Below the pieces are notes generated by a model. It was not told the origin of the DNA. It saw nothing but the letters and a program-made list of their open reading frames with translations, and made no database searches. Positions 11,123 through 23,735 of a stretch of 64,000 nucleotides of DNA are shown here, piece after piece. The position numbers were made by a program, and so were the translations under genes. Source of the DNA: Fonsecaea monophora (taxonomy: Eukaryota > Ascomycota > Eurotiomycetes > Chaetothyriales > Herpotrichiellaceae). Numbering within the stretch: the first letter of the stretch is position 1; each line of letters begins with the position of its first letter. The DNA is taken from NCBI RefSeq assembly GCF_001642475.1, contig NW_019173961.1, positions 1 through 64,000 of the forward strand, given 5' to 3'.

Positions 11123-11882
11123 TCAGGAGCCGACGACTCGTTGAACCTCGTCAGTGTCGACACTGACCACAGTCACAGAGCCTTGTGCCAGAGCGTCCCT
11201 GACATTCATCCATGTGCTGGGATCCACACATCTTTGGGCTTCCTCTATAACATATGTAGTGAACCCTGCTTTTGCCGATCCAAGGGCAGTGTCTTTGACA
11301 CAATAGTCTCCAGCGAGGCCGACAACATAGACGTGAGATATGTTTTCAGCGGCCAGTTCTTTAGCAAGGTCGTGACTCACCCCCCCAGCACCAAATGTCA
11401 AATTGCCAAAAGAGTCTGAGAAGGCAGAGTACATCTCGACCCCAGGATCCTGGCCTTTTTGGACCGTGAAGCGTATATCGGAGAGATTGATTTCTGGAAT
11501 GATCTCAGCGCCTTTCGTACCTTGGACACAGTGAACGGGCCACAGTCTTTGCTGCATCGTCTCGTCTGGTTTGTTGCCAACCAGATTACGCACGGTGACA
11601 AAAGACTCGAAGGGTTTGTTGTCAGGAGCAGAGTGATTTGTCGCAAATGATACATGGTTAGTTGGGTGCCAGTCTTGCGTGGCCACTTTCAAGACAAAAT
11701 GCGGCGATTCAAGGAGGCGGTTGATCAAGGGCACAATTTCTCGCCCTCCCGAGACTGCAAGTGAGCCGTCCTATACATATCAGCACCAAGGGTGAATTGA
11801 AAACGTGGTGCAAGTCTTTTCATACGGGAGGACAGAAATCATGTTGCATGTCGACCACAATGAGGGCGGGCCTAAATGCCAT
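11123..11882 (-). CDS. PNC1: Nicotinamidase (isochorismatase-like hydrolase)
   Basis: Model: complement(join(11123..11770, 11826..11882)), 234 residues, one 55-bp intron (GTATGA..ATAG). The enzyme hydrolyses nicotinamide to nicotinate and ammonia in NAD+ salvage, relieving nicotinamide inhibition of sirtuins. The first exon gives the start block PALIVVDMQHDF. The catalytic triad is Asp11, Lys124 (VQKGQD) and Cys176 (GDYCV). The metal site is Asp52 and His54 (QDWHP) plus His99 (PVHCVQG). These positions match yeast Pnc1 closely. The gene is divergent from TOA1, with a 652-bp shared upstream region. Confidence 0.95.
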
Positions 11883-12534
11883 GATCGCAGGCAATCTCAG
11901 AGGGGCAACGAGGAACTAGGTGGCGATATTTGATACTCAAGAGAAATACCAGTATTCATCACAGTTCTCTACTCCGTGCAGCAGAGGTGGTTGAAGACCG
12001 CCGAGTTATCCGTGGTTAGTGCTAGGGAAGGTGAGTATTACTAGGTCTAGGCAGAGCCGCTTAACTAGCCTGGCGTGCCCAGTTGGCAAGAGCGCGCAAG
12101 AGACCCCCAGAAATAAGTCTCAGCGAGGGTGTCCACTACCCAGTGGCCAGGCCAAGCCTTTGTTTGCGGGCGACAGGGTCATCTCTTCTCCTGCTCTTGT
12201 GAACTTGCCGTCACACCTGATTCACCACCTCACATTCCACCTCGCCAGATTGAATTCACTTTCGTTCTAAGTTCTTGAGATTTACTTGAGGAAGACTTTT
12301 GTGAATCTTTGGATGTGCTATCAATGATGAGCATGAGGTGAATTGCAGCAATATCCTGACCTGCCGCGGCCAAGAGACTTTCAGTCTTCGGCATCGCCAG
12401 TTTGTCTCGACACTGATTCCTCACAACCACGACATCTACACCTGACTCCAAACCTCGGTCTCACGCAGTTGCGCATCAGTAGGCTTGTGGACTAGAGAGA
12501 TCTTGAAAGGCATCAGACTTATCACCGCCGCAAC
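11883..12534. promoter_or_regulatory. Divergent promoter region of PNC1 and TOA1
   Basis: 652 bp between two divergently transcribed genes, so it should carry both promoters. The half near TOA1 is pyrimidine-rich. No specific operator was identified. Confidence 0.5.
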
Positions 12535-14300
12535 ATGTCCAAGACTTCGGTGGTAAGTATCCTGCACAATCTGTCTGTCGACTTCATCCTTGTCTCTTCG
12601 CTTTGCCAAATGAACCTCAAATCTGTCGAGCGCAGTCTGCAGTTGTGTCCGTCTACAGGCTAACGTTTATCACCTGCACCAGGGCGACGTCTATGCCAAA
12701 GTCATAACTGATGTTTGCGAAGCGTCACGGCAAGATTTTGAGGAAGGTGGCGTGGAGTTGGCGACTCTTGAACTTCTGAGATCCGTAAGTACATTTTCAG
12801 CCATCAAAAGTACACCGATTTCTGTTCCCGTCCATCATCAAATGTTCCCTCCGAAACTCAGCAATATCGTGACAAGAAAATGCACAAGGAGCAAAAGATG
12901 GACACATCGATTGCGTGAACATGGGACAGCAGGGTTGTCGCAGGCAGACGGGAGCCGTGGGTGGGAGGAGGGCGAGCGAGCGCAGCGGGCGAGGCAGGGC
13001 GGGGATCGGAAGGTTCTTGAAGGCGCCCCCTTCTTCACTCATAGCCCTCTTTTTATACGCCCTGAACGCCACTGCACACCACACCGGCCCACCCACGTGT
13101 CAGGCACTAATCCCCTTTGGGCTTTCGCAACCACTGCCCCGTCTCCATTTAAGCATGGTGCTGTGATTTGTATATTGACAAGTGTGCCTGCAGGAATGGC
13201 AGAAGAAGCTTTCTGGTCTCAAGGTTGCGCAGCTTCCTTGGGATCCCCCCCCAGCTCCCGTCATCAAAGAACAAAGCACTGTTCCTAGCAATGCAAAACC
13301 CGTGCCGCAAACCCTCCCAAGCAATGGGACTGCTGTCAACACCCCTCCAGCTCAACAGGCCCCCCCTTCTGCTCCGCCCATCAAGATCGAAAACAATGCT
13401 ACCTCTTATCCAACACAGCCAGCGCCCCCTCCCCCGCAACCTTATCAGGCACCATCTTTCCAGCAGGGTCAGCCCTTGACCGCTCGCGATCGAGCAGCCA
13501 TGAATCTTCACCAAAGTTTTGGCCAACGTGCTGGTCCTCAAATTGCACAACTTCAATCCGGCAGCGCGCCTCGTGTGCCTATACAACCATCCGCAGCGCC
13601 TTCGGGCAACTACATTAAGCAGGAAGACTCTACTTCTGCATTCACCGACATCCAGAACTATGCCGCAGACATCAAACCTCAGACCCAAACTGCTCTTAAT
13701 GCAAGCCAAACAGATGGTTCAGGCGACGCCCGTGATGATTGGGAAGCCGAATACTCCCAACGGAAAATATTCGCTGCTGCTCACGGTGTTGAAGCTGACC
13801 GTCTGATGCGCGCTCACTTGCGGGCTAAGCAACAAGAACTTGAAGGTGGCGGTCTTCTGACGGCCCTCGATGAACGTACAATTCCCGGCAGAGCTGCTGC
13901 TCGGACACTCAATGCCCTTGCTCCCTCGGCGGGCATCACTCACGCTACGAGCGTCAGCCGTGCACAGGGCGACGCGACGGGCGATGACGACGATGCGGAT
14001 GAAGATGAGGATGCCATCAACTCCGATCTGGATGATCCCGACGACCTGGCCGCAAACGAGGAGAATGGAGAAAACACTGACCAAGTTATGCTCTGCACCT
14101 ATGACAAGGTTCAGCGGGTCAAGAATAAGTGGAAGTGCACTCTCAAGGACGGTATTTTGAGGGTGGAAGGAAATGAGTAAGTCCCCCTCTTTTTTTTCGT
14201 TTCGTCTCCCCGGTTGGCATAATGAAAAGGTGTTGTGATACTGACCTGTCTTGACAACAGGTACGTTTTCCACAAAGGTCAAGGCGAGTTCGAGTGGTAA
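12535..14300 (+). CDS. TOA1: TFIIA large (alpha/beta) subunit
   Basis: Model: join(12535..12552, 12683..12784, 13194..14176, 14261..14300), 380 residues. TFIIA stabilises TBP on the TATA element. The N-terminal helical domain appears when the 18-nt first exon (MSKTSV) is joined to GDVYAKVITDVCEASRQDF, ending in EWQKKLSGLKV. A long Pro/Gln/Ala/Ser-rich linker follows, then an acidic block of Asp and Glu, and the C-terminal beta-barrel strand CTYDKVQRVKNKWKCTLKDG. The last 40-nt exon supplies the ending YVFHKGQGEFEW, the universal TFIIA terminus. Introns are 130, 409 and 84 bp; the 409-bp one is long for this genome. Confidence 0.95.
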
Positions 14301-15465
14301 GGAGAGTTTCGACGCGTGCGAACATGCCTCGCTTAGCATGCTGTTGGTTCGGATGGCTCCTAGCATGAAATACGCTGCAACTTACGACAGGCTCCGAGAC
14401 GCAAACATGTCCTCCCACTCCACCAGTGGAAATGCGAATATGAAAGAATGGGTGCACGACAAATATCCTAAGAGAGTTCCCCGTCAATCCAGCTGGAGAT
14501 CATGCCAGCCACATTCTGCAATTGCTTTGGTGATGCACGGCGTATTAGAGGATGTTGCAGGTTTTTCTGGGGATCAATATTGACGGGATGCACAAGGAAT
14601 TCTGGCTGGGAAGGTTGGGAAGGCTGGGGAGGGAGGAGCTTTATCTGCACATATTATGAGGGGTTGGGTCATGTCGCCAAAAGGGCTCGTTCAGCAGAGG
14701 CAGCTTATGATAGCCTCTCAGATAGAGCTATGGTATTAGGTCTACCCAGCACAGAGAGTCAATTCTATTTTCAGATTCTACATGTGTCGATAAAGAGAGT
14801 CACGTCTCGTAGAGCCGGCCCTGACTTGAGATCGTGGAGTTGATTCGGAAAGACCAACGAACTAACCATGCCAATGGCTCTGTAAATCCTACCAAAGCGA
14901 GGCGATGCCATGTCAATGGCAATGTTTTCAACAACGGATCCGCAGCTGATGATGAGAGCTTCAAATTCAAGATGATACGCTATGTTCCATCAGCCGGACT
15001 CACCTAAAGTTGTGGTTGGGTGGAATATCGGGGAGTGACTGCGCTACGAAGCTTAAAGACCGCCGTAGCAACCAGTAGGGCGACGCAGAAAGACGAGGCC
15101 TTACAATTATGACGCGTGCCACACTTTTCTGAAGCATTATTACTGCAGCCTGTGGCAGCTGGTGCCACTCTGAGTGACTGTGCCACTTGCGCTCAGCTTG
15201 GTCGAAGGGGTGACGGTGACGCAACAAACCACAGACTGGCCCACACAATTCCACTACTGGTCGCCCTGTAGACTCTGGCCTTTATTTCTCGTCAGGTTTC
15301 AACTTGAATTCGTGGTCTCTCTGTTCTCCAAGTACAAACTCCACGGTCCATCGGTTCTGTTCTTAACTCTCTGTCTCTACATCCTTTACTCTCTGGCACT
15401 GTCCTCCCAACTGCCCCACTCTCGCACCTTCGGAGGCAGGATTCCATTCACGCCAACCCGCAAAC
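14301..15465. other. Intergenic spacer
   Basis: About 1.2 kb between two plus-strand genes. Open frames here are short and not protein-like; the final 200 bp before the BAP31-like gene are C/T-rich leader. No gene was recognised. Confidence 0.55.
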
Positions 15466-16285
15466 ATGACGCTCTATTACAGCCTGGTCAGTCAAGCCCC
15501 AGTGACGCTGGGTAGTAACTACTGTGGGCTATTGAAGCTGACCAACCATCACAGGTATTCGTCCTTCTGGTGACGGAGATGGTCTTGTTTATAGCCCTTA
15601 TCATCCCGATGCCATTCACAGTCAAGCGGAAAATGTTCAATTTCATCTCTGAAAGTCCAATTGTAGCCAAGATACAATATGGCATGAAGGTATGCCGCAG
15701 CTTCTGCTAAGACGGTCTGATGTCGACTGACACTCCGCAAGATCACCTTCATCTTCATTCTCATTCTATTCCTCGACAGCGTCAACAGAGTCTACCGCGT
15801 TCAGGTGGAGATGGCAGCTTTGTCAAAGGACACCACTGGTGCAGGGTACGTTGCAGGATCACATCAGGCCAGCCCAATTGGTCACGGCTGACAAAAGCAG
15901 ACGAGCAGCAGCAATAGGTTCTGAGCGCATGGAGGTTCAAGCCCGCAAGTTCTATTCTCAGCGCAACATGTACCTGACCGGCTTCACACTTTTCCTCTCC
16001 CTCATTCTCAACCGCACCTACGGCATGATCCTTGATGTCCTTCGTCTCGAAGAGAAGGTCAAGATGTACGAGGGGGATAAGCGTGCCGGCGGCAAAGAAG
16101 GGGAGAAACTCAGCGGAGAATATCGAGCCGACCAGATTGGCGAACTCAAGAAACAGCTTCAAAAGAAGGACAAAGAGCTGGAGGCGATGAAGAGTCAAGC
16201 GCAAGGTCTACAAAAGGAATACGACGAGTTGAGCGTCAAATACAACCAACTGAACCCGAGCGGTGGCGACAAGAAGAGCAACTGA
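15466..16285 (+). CDS. BAP31/Yet3-like ER membrane protein
   Basis: Model: join(15466..15486, 15555..15689, 15742..15845, 15901..16285), 214 residues, introns of 68, 52 and 55 bp. The protein starts MTLYYSL and has three hydrophobic segments: about residues 5-25, 45-65 (ITFIFILILFLDSVNRVYRV) and 105-120. A Lys/Glu-rich coiled coil (about 130-205) ends in KKSN, close to the KKXX-type ER retrieval signal of BAP31 proteins. The block ERMEVQARKFYSQRNMYLTG is highly conserved in the family. These proteins act in ER export and quality control and associate with the translocon in yeast. The first donor, GTCAGT, is unusual but the join is family-consistent. Confidence 0.93.
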
Positions 16286-17072
16286 ACGTCCAGGAGACGC
16301 GAGAGCCGTTCGTCAATATCAAGCCGAAGTCATAAAGTCTGGTGTTGGTGTTCGGAAGCCAAAACTCTGCTCGCGCGCATATACATGTGTCAAGCTTAGC
16401 TGGGTTGTTCGGTGAAATACGAGCTGGTGAATGACGGCAACGGAATATGAATTGTGGATGTGGCGTCTCACTGATCATGATAGGTGAGGCAATCGGGTTT
16501 GAGATTTGTCTGCTAAAGGCGGTCATAGGAAAATAGATTTTAGCTGTCTGGTGTCTAGACCGCCAGCACAACATGTTGATGCTTTGGATCCCATTGGCTG
16601 AAGCATGGTGCTTGTTTGTTCAATTTTCCAGAATCACTGCCGGACCAAGCGGGTGACCTTCATCTGCCGTGCGGAGTTGGACCAGCCTCACACGACCTTG
16701 ACGCTGCGACGCCTGATTCTTTGCATCCTCAATGACGGGGTGGCGGATCCGAGAATGAGGAGACTAAAGGCTAAGAATGTGGGGGATCCAATGACGTCTA
16801 TCCATTGACATCTCATCTCCATCTATTTCGCATCTGTTTTGATATACGGCTAATATCAACTGCAGCTTGGGGTCAAAGCCCACAATGCTTCCACCTGAAT
16901 GCCGGTCACTGTCCGACAAGTCGCGGCATTGGCGGTACCGTGTGCGACAGACCGGACTGATTGTGCCCGCGAAATATATGGAAATATGTGTCCTCAGAGA
17001 GACCCTTGAGACTCCTTCAACCCCTCCAATTCCCAGACACACACACGGTCTGTCAGGGATACCACAGGGAAA
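16286..17072. other. Intergenic spacer
   Basis: About 790 bp between two plus-strand genes. No gene or repeat was recognised. Confidence 0.55.
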
Positions 17073-19312
17073 ATGCGTGCTCTATTCTTCTTTGCCGTCT
17101 CTCTATTAGCACGTTGCTCTGCATATCCTCAGTGCAACCCTCAGCCGTATCCACCCGTTCTCCATACTCGTCAAGCTTCCACTGAAAACAGCACCTCGCT
17201 GCAAGTTGACCTTGGCTACGAGGTCTACCAGGGCTACACTAACTCGACGACGAGGTTGAACGTGTGGAAAGGGTACATCTGAGATGCTTCATCCTAAAGA
17301 ACCACATAACTAATCACAACTTAGCATCCGCTTCGCAGCTCCCCCGACTGGCTCGAACAGATGGCAAGCTCCTCAGGTGCCTCAAACAAACCGTGATTCC
17401 GTGATTCAAGCGACCCAGTTTGGTCCCATATGTCCTCAAAACCAGGACACAACCAGTACCTTGGTGCCTCTGAACAGTACGGGGGCGAGCGAAGATTGTT
17501 TGTTTCTCAACGTATACGCACCGCCAAATCCTCCCAGTCCACTCCCTGTTCTTTTTTACATTCATGGCGGGGGTTATGGGAGAGGGAACGGTCAGCAGGA
17601 TCTGTCGGCCATCATCAATGCTAACAATAATTCCTTTATCGGTGTGACCATTCAGTACAGGGTAACTCTTCAACACCATCTCTCTTGCGTCAAAGCTGAC
17701 CTATCTAGCTGGGTGCCTTTGGCTTTCTTGCAGGTGATGAAGTCTTTCGGAATGGAGTAGTCAATGCTGGCTTGCTCGACCAATATCTTGCGCTACAGTG
17801 GGCGCAAAGGTATATTTCCTTGTTCGGAGGCGATCCCAATCATGTGACGATAGCCGGGCAGTCAGCAGGTAGGTTCTCAGTCGCTGGTTTCACTCTCATT
17901 CACAGGAGACAGCTTCATTGTCTCATCAGTGTTATGGAGGAATATACTAACGTACCTTTGCAGGAGCTGGATCAGTCATGGTACGTTGCTCATTCAGATA
18001 AGGAGGACATCCCTCGAGTTTCTTTGATTAGGCACAAGTCACACCCAAGGAGATCAAGCTCGTGCTGATACCGGGATTTAGCTTCAAGGGATGGCGTATG
18101 GTGGCTCCCTTGGCCAGTCGCTTTTCAGGAATGTAGGTCACTTTGGCGAGTTTGCGAAGTACTCGGTATGCCATCTGACACTGCTAGACGATCGCTTCAT
18201 CGCCGTACCTACCCATGCAGTACGGGTACAAGGATTGGCAACCTTCACAGTCATATTACGCCTTTGCCACCATGGTTGGTTGCGCACCGACCTTGCCCTA
18301 TGGTGCTCATCCAAATACAATCTTTGACTGTCTTGTCAGTCAAGACTCGGCCACACTACAAAATGCAAGCGCCACTCTGTCCGAGTCGGGCAAATATGGG
18401 ACTTGGGCTTTCTTGCCCGTAACAGACGGCATATTCGTTCAAGATCTACCTAGTCGCCAACTCTTGCGTAAAGAGCTCAACGGACTAAACTTGCTCGTGA
18501 GCAACAACGCCCTCGAGGGACCGGCATATACCCAGCCCAACATTACGACAGAAGACGACCTCGTGGCGTGGTTACAGTTGACGTTTCCGCTGTTCACGAA
18601 CGATGACATTGCCAAAGTGCTACTCTACTATCCAAGTTCAAATGATTCCACGGACCCCGATGCGCCATTGTATGCCTCTTCCGGCACTGAGCTCCCGAGC
18701 TTCATCAACCAGAGCTCTGTTGCGACAGGGCAGCAGCAAAGAGCCTTTGTGAGTCTGAAGCGTGGGATTCAAGTATTTCAGCGGACGCTGACTTGAACAC
18801 AGGCTATCTATTCGGAGACTACGTTTGTATGCCCGTCGTACTGGATGGCAGAGGCCTACAGTGACCACGGACGTAATTCATTCAAGTATCAATATTCCGT
18901 GCCGATTGCTGTTCACGGCACCGACTTGACGGCCTACTTTGGGCCACCCACACCAAACCAAAGCCCGGACTTTGTCAACGCAGCCATGAAGATCTGGGGC
19001 AGCTTTATCACGTCGGATAACCCGTCTATTCCCAGTGCTGTTGCCAATGGAATGTCGTCCAACAGTACCTTGAGCAATCCAGTTTCCGACTGGCCTCCTT
19101 TCAAGATGTACTCCCCTCTCCAGATCAACCTCAATGTCACCGGGGGCACACCGTTCGCATTCAGTTTGCCATACATCAAAACCAACTTGACAGAATACGG
19201 GGAACCGGGCCTGGTGAACAATTTCACGTTGGTGAATGCATATACATGGGAAGCTGGAAGAGGGTATCGCTGTGATATGTGGAGGGGCTTAGGAGGAATC
19301 GTTCCTGAGTGA
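17073..19312 (+). CDS. Secreted type-B carboxylesterase/lipase
   Basis: Model: join(17073..17272, 17325..17661, 17709..17868, 17964..17980, 18082..18132, 18188..18748, 18803..19312), 611 residues and six introns (47-101 bp). It hydrolyses carboxylic esters; the substrate is unknown. A signal peptide is clear (MRALFFFAVSLLARCSAYP). The second family signature reads ASEDCLFLNVYAP, the oxyanion motif IHGGGYG, and the nucleophile elbow AGQSAGAGS with Ser231. The exon coding the elbow is followed by a 17-nt exon that completes it. An HG motif (VHGTDLTAYFG) near the C-terminus probably carries the catalytic His. Many Asn-X-Ser/Thr sites suit a secreted glycoprotein. The stretch between 17869 and 18187 is the part most open to revision. 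Confidence 0.88.
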
Positions 19313-20213
19313 GCAATCCATTGTTCGGGGACCTCTCGCAGGAAAAGGAAAGATTATACACGAGACGAAGTAGTTGTAGCCTTTGCCCATTCAGGCAGCT
19401 CTTCGAGACCAGCTTGTTCTCGTCCACCCGCTTTTTTTGTTTTTTGTTTTTCTGCTGGCCGTTATGCTGTTGTGCTTGCCCCGGCCGATCTCGATGCTGG
19501 TCCTTGTCTGTAAGCTCTAGAGACATGGCAAGGCGTGGTCTGATGGATACTATGTGGATATTGTGTGGGAAGTAGGTACTGGTCCATGACGTTGGAGAGT
19601 GGTGGTGTTGGTATCTTTGCAATGCCTCCGCCCTGATTTGATGGGAGGCCGCATGCACGTGTCCCAAGACTCGACAAGGTGTGGCTGCGCTTCTTCCACT
19701 CTTCTACCACTACTGCATGCTTCCTTCGATCCAAACTTACCTTTCTTCCTACGACTCACCACTTGGGACCCTTGTCCAACGCAAAGCCCTTGCTTCTATC
19801 GGTGCCGCCATCGCTCAAGGTGCTTCTGTTCGACCTGGCTATGATCAGATAGGCAGCTTCAACATCGAGCCAGAATAAATCCGGGCGTTGCCGATCCGGA
19901 CTCTGCCTGGAGCATGTCTGCAGCCTTGCCCTCAATTGGCTCATTCCTCTTGCCAATATGCATCGGAAAGCTTGTCCCTGAACCTAAGTGGCTATTTATT
20001 GCTTGACAAATAGCTTCTGTGCAGGGCCATCACGGTTGAGGAAGCGTGGGATGCCGGGGTACAACGCTTTGTGGCAGTTGGAGTTGGAGATCCCAGAGCT
20101 ATGAAGCTCAAGGTTTCTTCAAAAAGAGCTGGCTGTCCCCTCAGGTGATGCCGAGAGAAAACCAAGGTGAGCAAGCATATTCTCTCTCCCTCGCCCAAGA
20201 GCTCTTTCGCAAA
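19313..20213. other. Intergenic spacer
   Basis: About 900 bp between the esterase and the PhoD-type gene (both plus). A T-rich tract (CTTTTTTTGTTTTTTGTTTTT) lies near 19431-19451. No gene was recognised. Confidence 0.55.
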
Positions 20214-22249
20214 ATGTTGCAGTTCGCGGTGTTTGCCACCTTGATTGGTGTAACATTTGCTTCGTACGGCGCAAACCTGAACTACCGCTCTCCGTCCCTT
20301 CATCACCCTGCTCTCGGTATCTCGGTGGGAAAGGTCGTCAAGCGACATGTTGAGAGACAGGCCACACCAGCCTCGCAGCTGAACTTCACCCATGGAGTTG
20401 CGTCTGGCGACCCATATCCCAACAGTGTGATTTTGTGGACACGATGTGCTCCTACCTCGGACGACGTCAAAAGTAATAGCTCTACCGGCGGCTTCGTGCC
20501 ACTTTACAATCCTGTTCCGATTTACAACGACACCGACGAGGGCAAGCCACCTTCGACCTCTCCTGTTTGCTTGAACTGGAAGATCGCGAGTGACAAAGCG
20601 TTGTCATCCGCTGTTGACCAAGGAACTGTATACACGAGCTCGGATGTCGACTACACGGTCAAAGTTGAAGCCTCAAACTTGCAACCCTTTACGCAATACT
20701 TCTACCAGTTCACCATCTGCAACAGCAGTGTCTCTAGCATGGTCGGCAGAACTAAGACTACTCCTTTGACCACGGACAACGTCACGGGGGTTAACCTGGC
20801 GGTTTATTCTTGCAGCAATTTTCCGTTTGGTTTCTTCAACGCATACGGTAACCCGGTCCGCAAAGATTCCGTCGACTATGTTCTGCACCTCGGTGATTAT
20901 ATCTACGAGTATGCCAACGGCGAATATGGATGGGGTCAGACTATTGGACGTGTCCCTTTGCCAGATAGACAGATCTATACGCTCTATGATTACCGCAAGC
21001 GGTGGGTGGTTCTTGATCCTTGATTACTCAAACGAATCCTGCTGCCCGATTACATGGGACCACGCTGACCCAACTCGCGCATTTTAGACATGCTACCTAC
21101 AAGACAGATCTAGACCTGATCGCCAGTCATGCAAACTTCCCCTGGATCGCTGTCTGGGATGATCATGAGGTTGCCGACAACACCTACCGCGATGGCGCTG
21201 CCGAGCTCAACAACACCGAAGCGTCGTTTATCCAAGACGGTGGCGTCTCGGTAGATCAGAGAAAGATGAACGCTGTCCGAGCATACTTTGAATGGATGCC
21301 CATCAGACAAGTCGAGATGGGTGATGATGTAAGACAACCTGTCTTGGGGAGGAGTTCGTTCTAACACTCGCTATAGCTTCGGATTTGGCGATCGTTTTCC
21401 ATTGGCAACCTGTTTGACCTCATCATGCTCGATACTCGCCAGTATGACCGCTCTCTCACAGACCTGTACTGGAATACCGACTACATCCACGAGATCTCAA
21501 ACGATGCTGGTCGCACCATGATGGGCTCCCGCCAGGAAAATTGGTTCTATCAATCCCTGATCGACTCGAAGAACCGTGGCGCAGCGTGGCGTGTCATTGG
21601 ATCTCAGACGGTCTTTAGCCGTATCAACGAATCCGTGGCGTATGGCAACGTCAACCCCCTCGATTACGATGCCTGGGACGGATATCAAGCCAACCGCAAC
21701 CGCACCTTCCAGACACTATACGGCAATAACATTACCAACAACATTATGCTCTCAGGAGACAGCCATGCAAATTGGGTTTCTGATCTTGTGTGGTTGGACA
21801 ATCACCCGTACGACCCTGCGACCGGTGCGGGAGCCATCGGAGTTGAATTCGGCGGCACAGCCGTCACGTCCCCATCGCCATACGGCGCAAACATCTCGCT
21901 CGCGCGCAGTAACCAAGCCAGTGAGTGGCTTGTGGGTGCTAACCGTGAACTGCAATGGCAAGAGATTTACTACCGGGGATATTACGAGTTGCACATCACC
22001 CAAGAGCAGGTCAACGCGTATTATTTTGGGATGCCGACGGTGGTCAGTCGTAATCCGAACGAAATCTCGCTCGCCAACTTCACTGTCGTCAGTGGTGAGA
22101 ACAAGCTCCATCGCTTCAACGGCACTGTGGTTCCCAGTCCTGTGGAAAACGGCTTCGTCAAGTTTGGGCACACCAAGCAGACCAACATCACCAACGCGAC
22201 GGACACCGGGGTGTATTTCATCAGTCATGCTGGACTGGAAGTGCTTTGA
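20214..22249 (+). CDS. Secreted PhoD-like phosphatase/phosphodiesterase
   Basis: Model: join(20214..21001, 21088..21328, 21377..22249), 633 residues; introns of 86 and 48 bp. The start at 20214 gives a signal peptide (MLQFAVFATLIGVTFASYG); the frame is open further upstream but is then not signal-like. An N-terminal PhoD_N beta-sandwich begins near LNFTHGVASGDPYPNSVILWTR. Metallophosphatase motifs follow: LGDYIYEY, VWDDHEVADN, LMLDTRQ-type (LIMLDTRQYD) and LSGDSHANW. PhoD enzymes release phosphate from mono- and diesters using Ca and Fe; the fungal substrate is not established. Expression under phosphate limitation would be expected but no regulatory site was found. Confidence 0.9.
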
Positions 22250-23735
22250 CGCAGTGGGGCAATACGCAAGACATCGCCATAGGTGGACAGTGTTCTGGTG
22301 GAAGGGACAAGTGATCTCTTCTGAATATAATACACTTGACTGCGTAAAACTACAGTACGTGGTCGCTGAATTACAAATACACGGTGGTATATATTCTGGA
22401 GACCATAAAGTGACCTTTTTCCAGTCTTCCGTCCTCGCACGAATAAATGCCGCCTTGCTGCTCAGACAGACCCAGACGGACTGTCAGGCTGAACCTGAAT
22501 CTGAACTTGAATGCCTGTCTGAACCAACATTTTACATACTTGTATGAGTGAGTACCTAGGTAGGTTCGTCCTCGGTGTCCACTAGCTAGTCATACGAGAA
22601 TTGCCTAACACCCCCCACTGCCTATTTCGTAGCGACAGACACACGAGGTTACAAGGCTGATTGATTGACCGTCCGTCCGTGCCGTCCGACCGTCCAACTG
22701 TTGAGCCCGTGTGTCATGTTCCGTCCAATCAGACAATCCAGACTGTGGAAGAAACTACCTAACAGGGCGTATTTCGTACTACTCGTACAACCACTCGGTA
22801 CAGACCTTGCATCTACCGTATTAGCACCGCCACAGTCTTTCACTACCTACAGACTTGCCACAATCCCTTAGGGCCCTGCGCTGCGGCCAATTGCCGTTCC
22901 AACACGACCAAGACGGGAAGTGAAAGGGAAGGGCAAAGGGAAAGGTAAGTCGAGGACTCGAGACCTGTTGTGAATTGGGAGGCAAGCAAGCAAGTAGGCG
23001 AGCAGGCCAAGGCGAGCACGCGGATCTGTGAGTCACCGAATTTGCTGCACGAAGGGGCATCAAAGATCGAAGATTAGTCGAGTGGACGAGTGAAGCGAAC
23101 CGACGGGCATATTATACAGACGCGGACACAGAGTGGAGAGAGAGGAGAAGGAGGAGAGATTCTGTCACTCCTCTCGGGTGATTTTGACTCTGCCTTGAGG
23201 GTGCCTTGGGAATGGGATCTACGACATACAACCTACGACCTACAGCCATCTAGGCAGAGGCAGAGGCATCACTCATTGACCAGTGACCACGAACCAGTGA
23301 TACAGCATCGGTCGTGGTCCTCCCCGACAAATATTTAGCGAGGAGAGGAGACAGACACACACACCCTCTCTCCTGTCCTCTCTTCCTGCTTTCTTTTCTA
23401 TTTATCACTTGTTTGTGGGTGAGTGAGTCTTGCATCTCCTTTTGGGTTGCGAAATAGCAGAGACATAAAGAGAGCGAAAGGAGGGATTCGAAAAAGCCGA
23501 AGTATTGCAATTGGAATTGGAATTGAAGGAAAATACCGACTCAAGGGCAGAGGGCTTGTCAGTTCGGACGTCTATCCTCTGTCACCGTCAACGTCGACCA
23601 AGACAGTCAGATCAGACTACTACCGGTGTCGACGACAGCACAACCAAGAGATTGTCCACCATCTCCCTCAGTCTACACGGGACGTTATCCACTCATCCAT
23701 CCAACCACCCAACAGAAGAGAACGCAACATACACC
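22250..23735. other. Intergenic spacer and leader of the Nudix gene
   Basis: About 1.5 kb. Contains TACCTAGGTA (22553-22562), a CCGTCCG-rich patch (about 22671-22696) and a purine tract GAGTGGAGAGAGAGGAGAAG at about 23130-23149. The open frame entering the Nudix gene from 23505 has no suitable ATG and is probably leader. Confidence 0.55.

Noticed and set aside
20046..20213. Upstream extension of the PhoD-type protein
   Set aside because: Starting at 20214 gives a clear signal peptide; the longer start would bury it.
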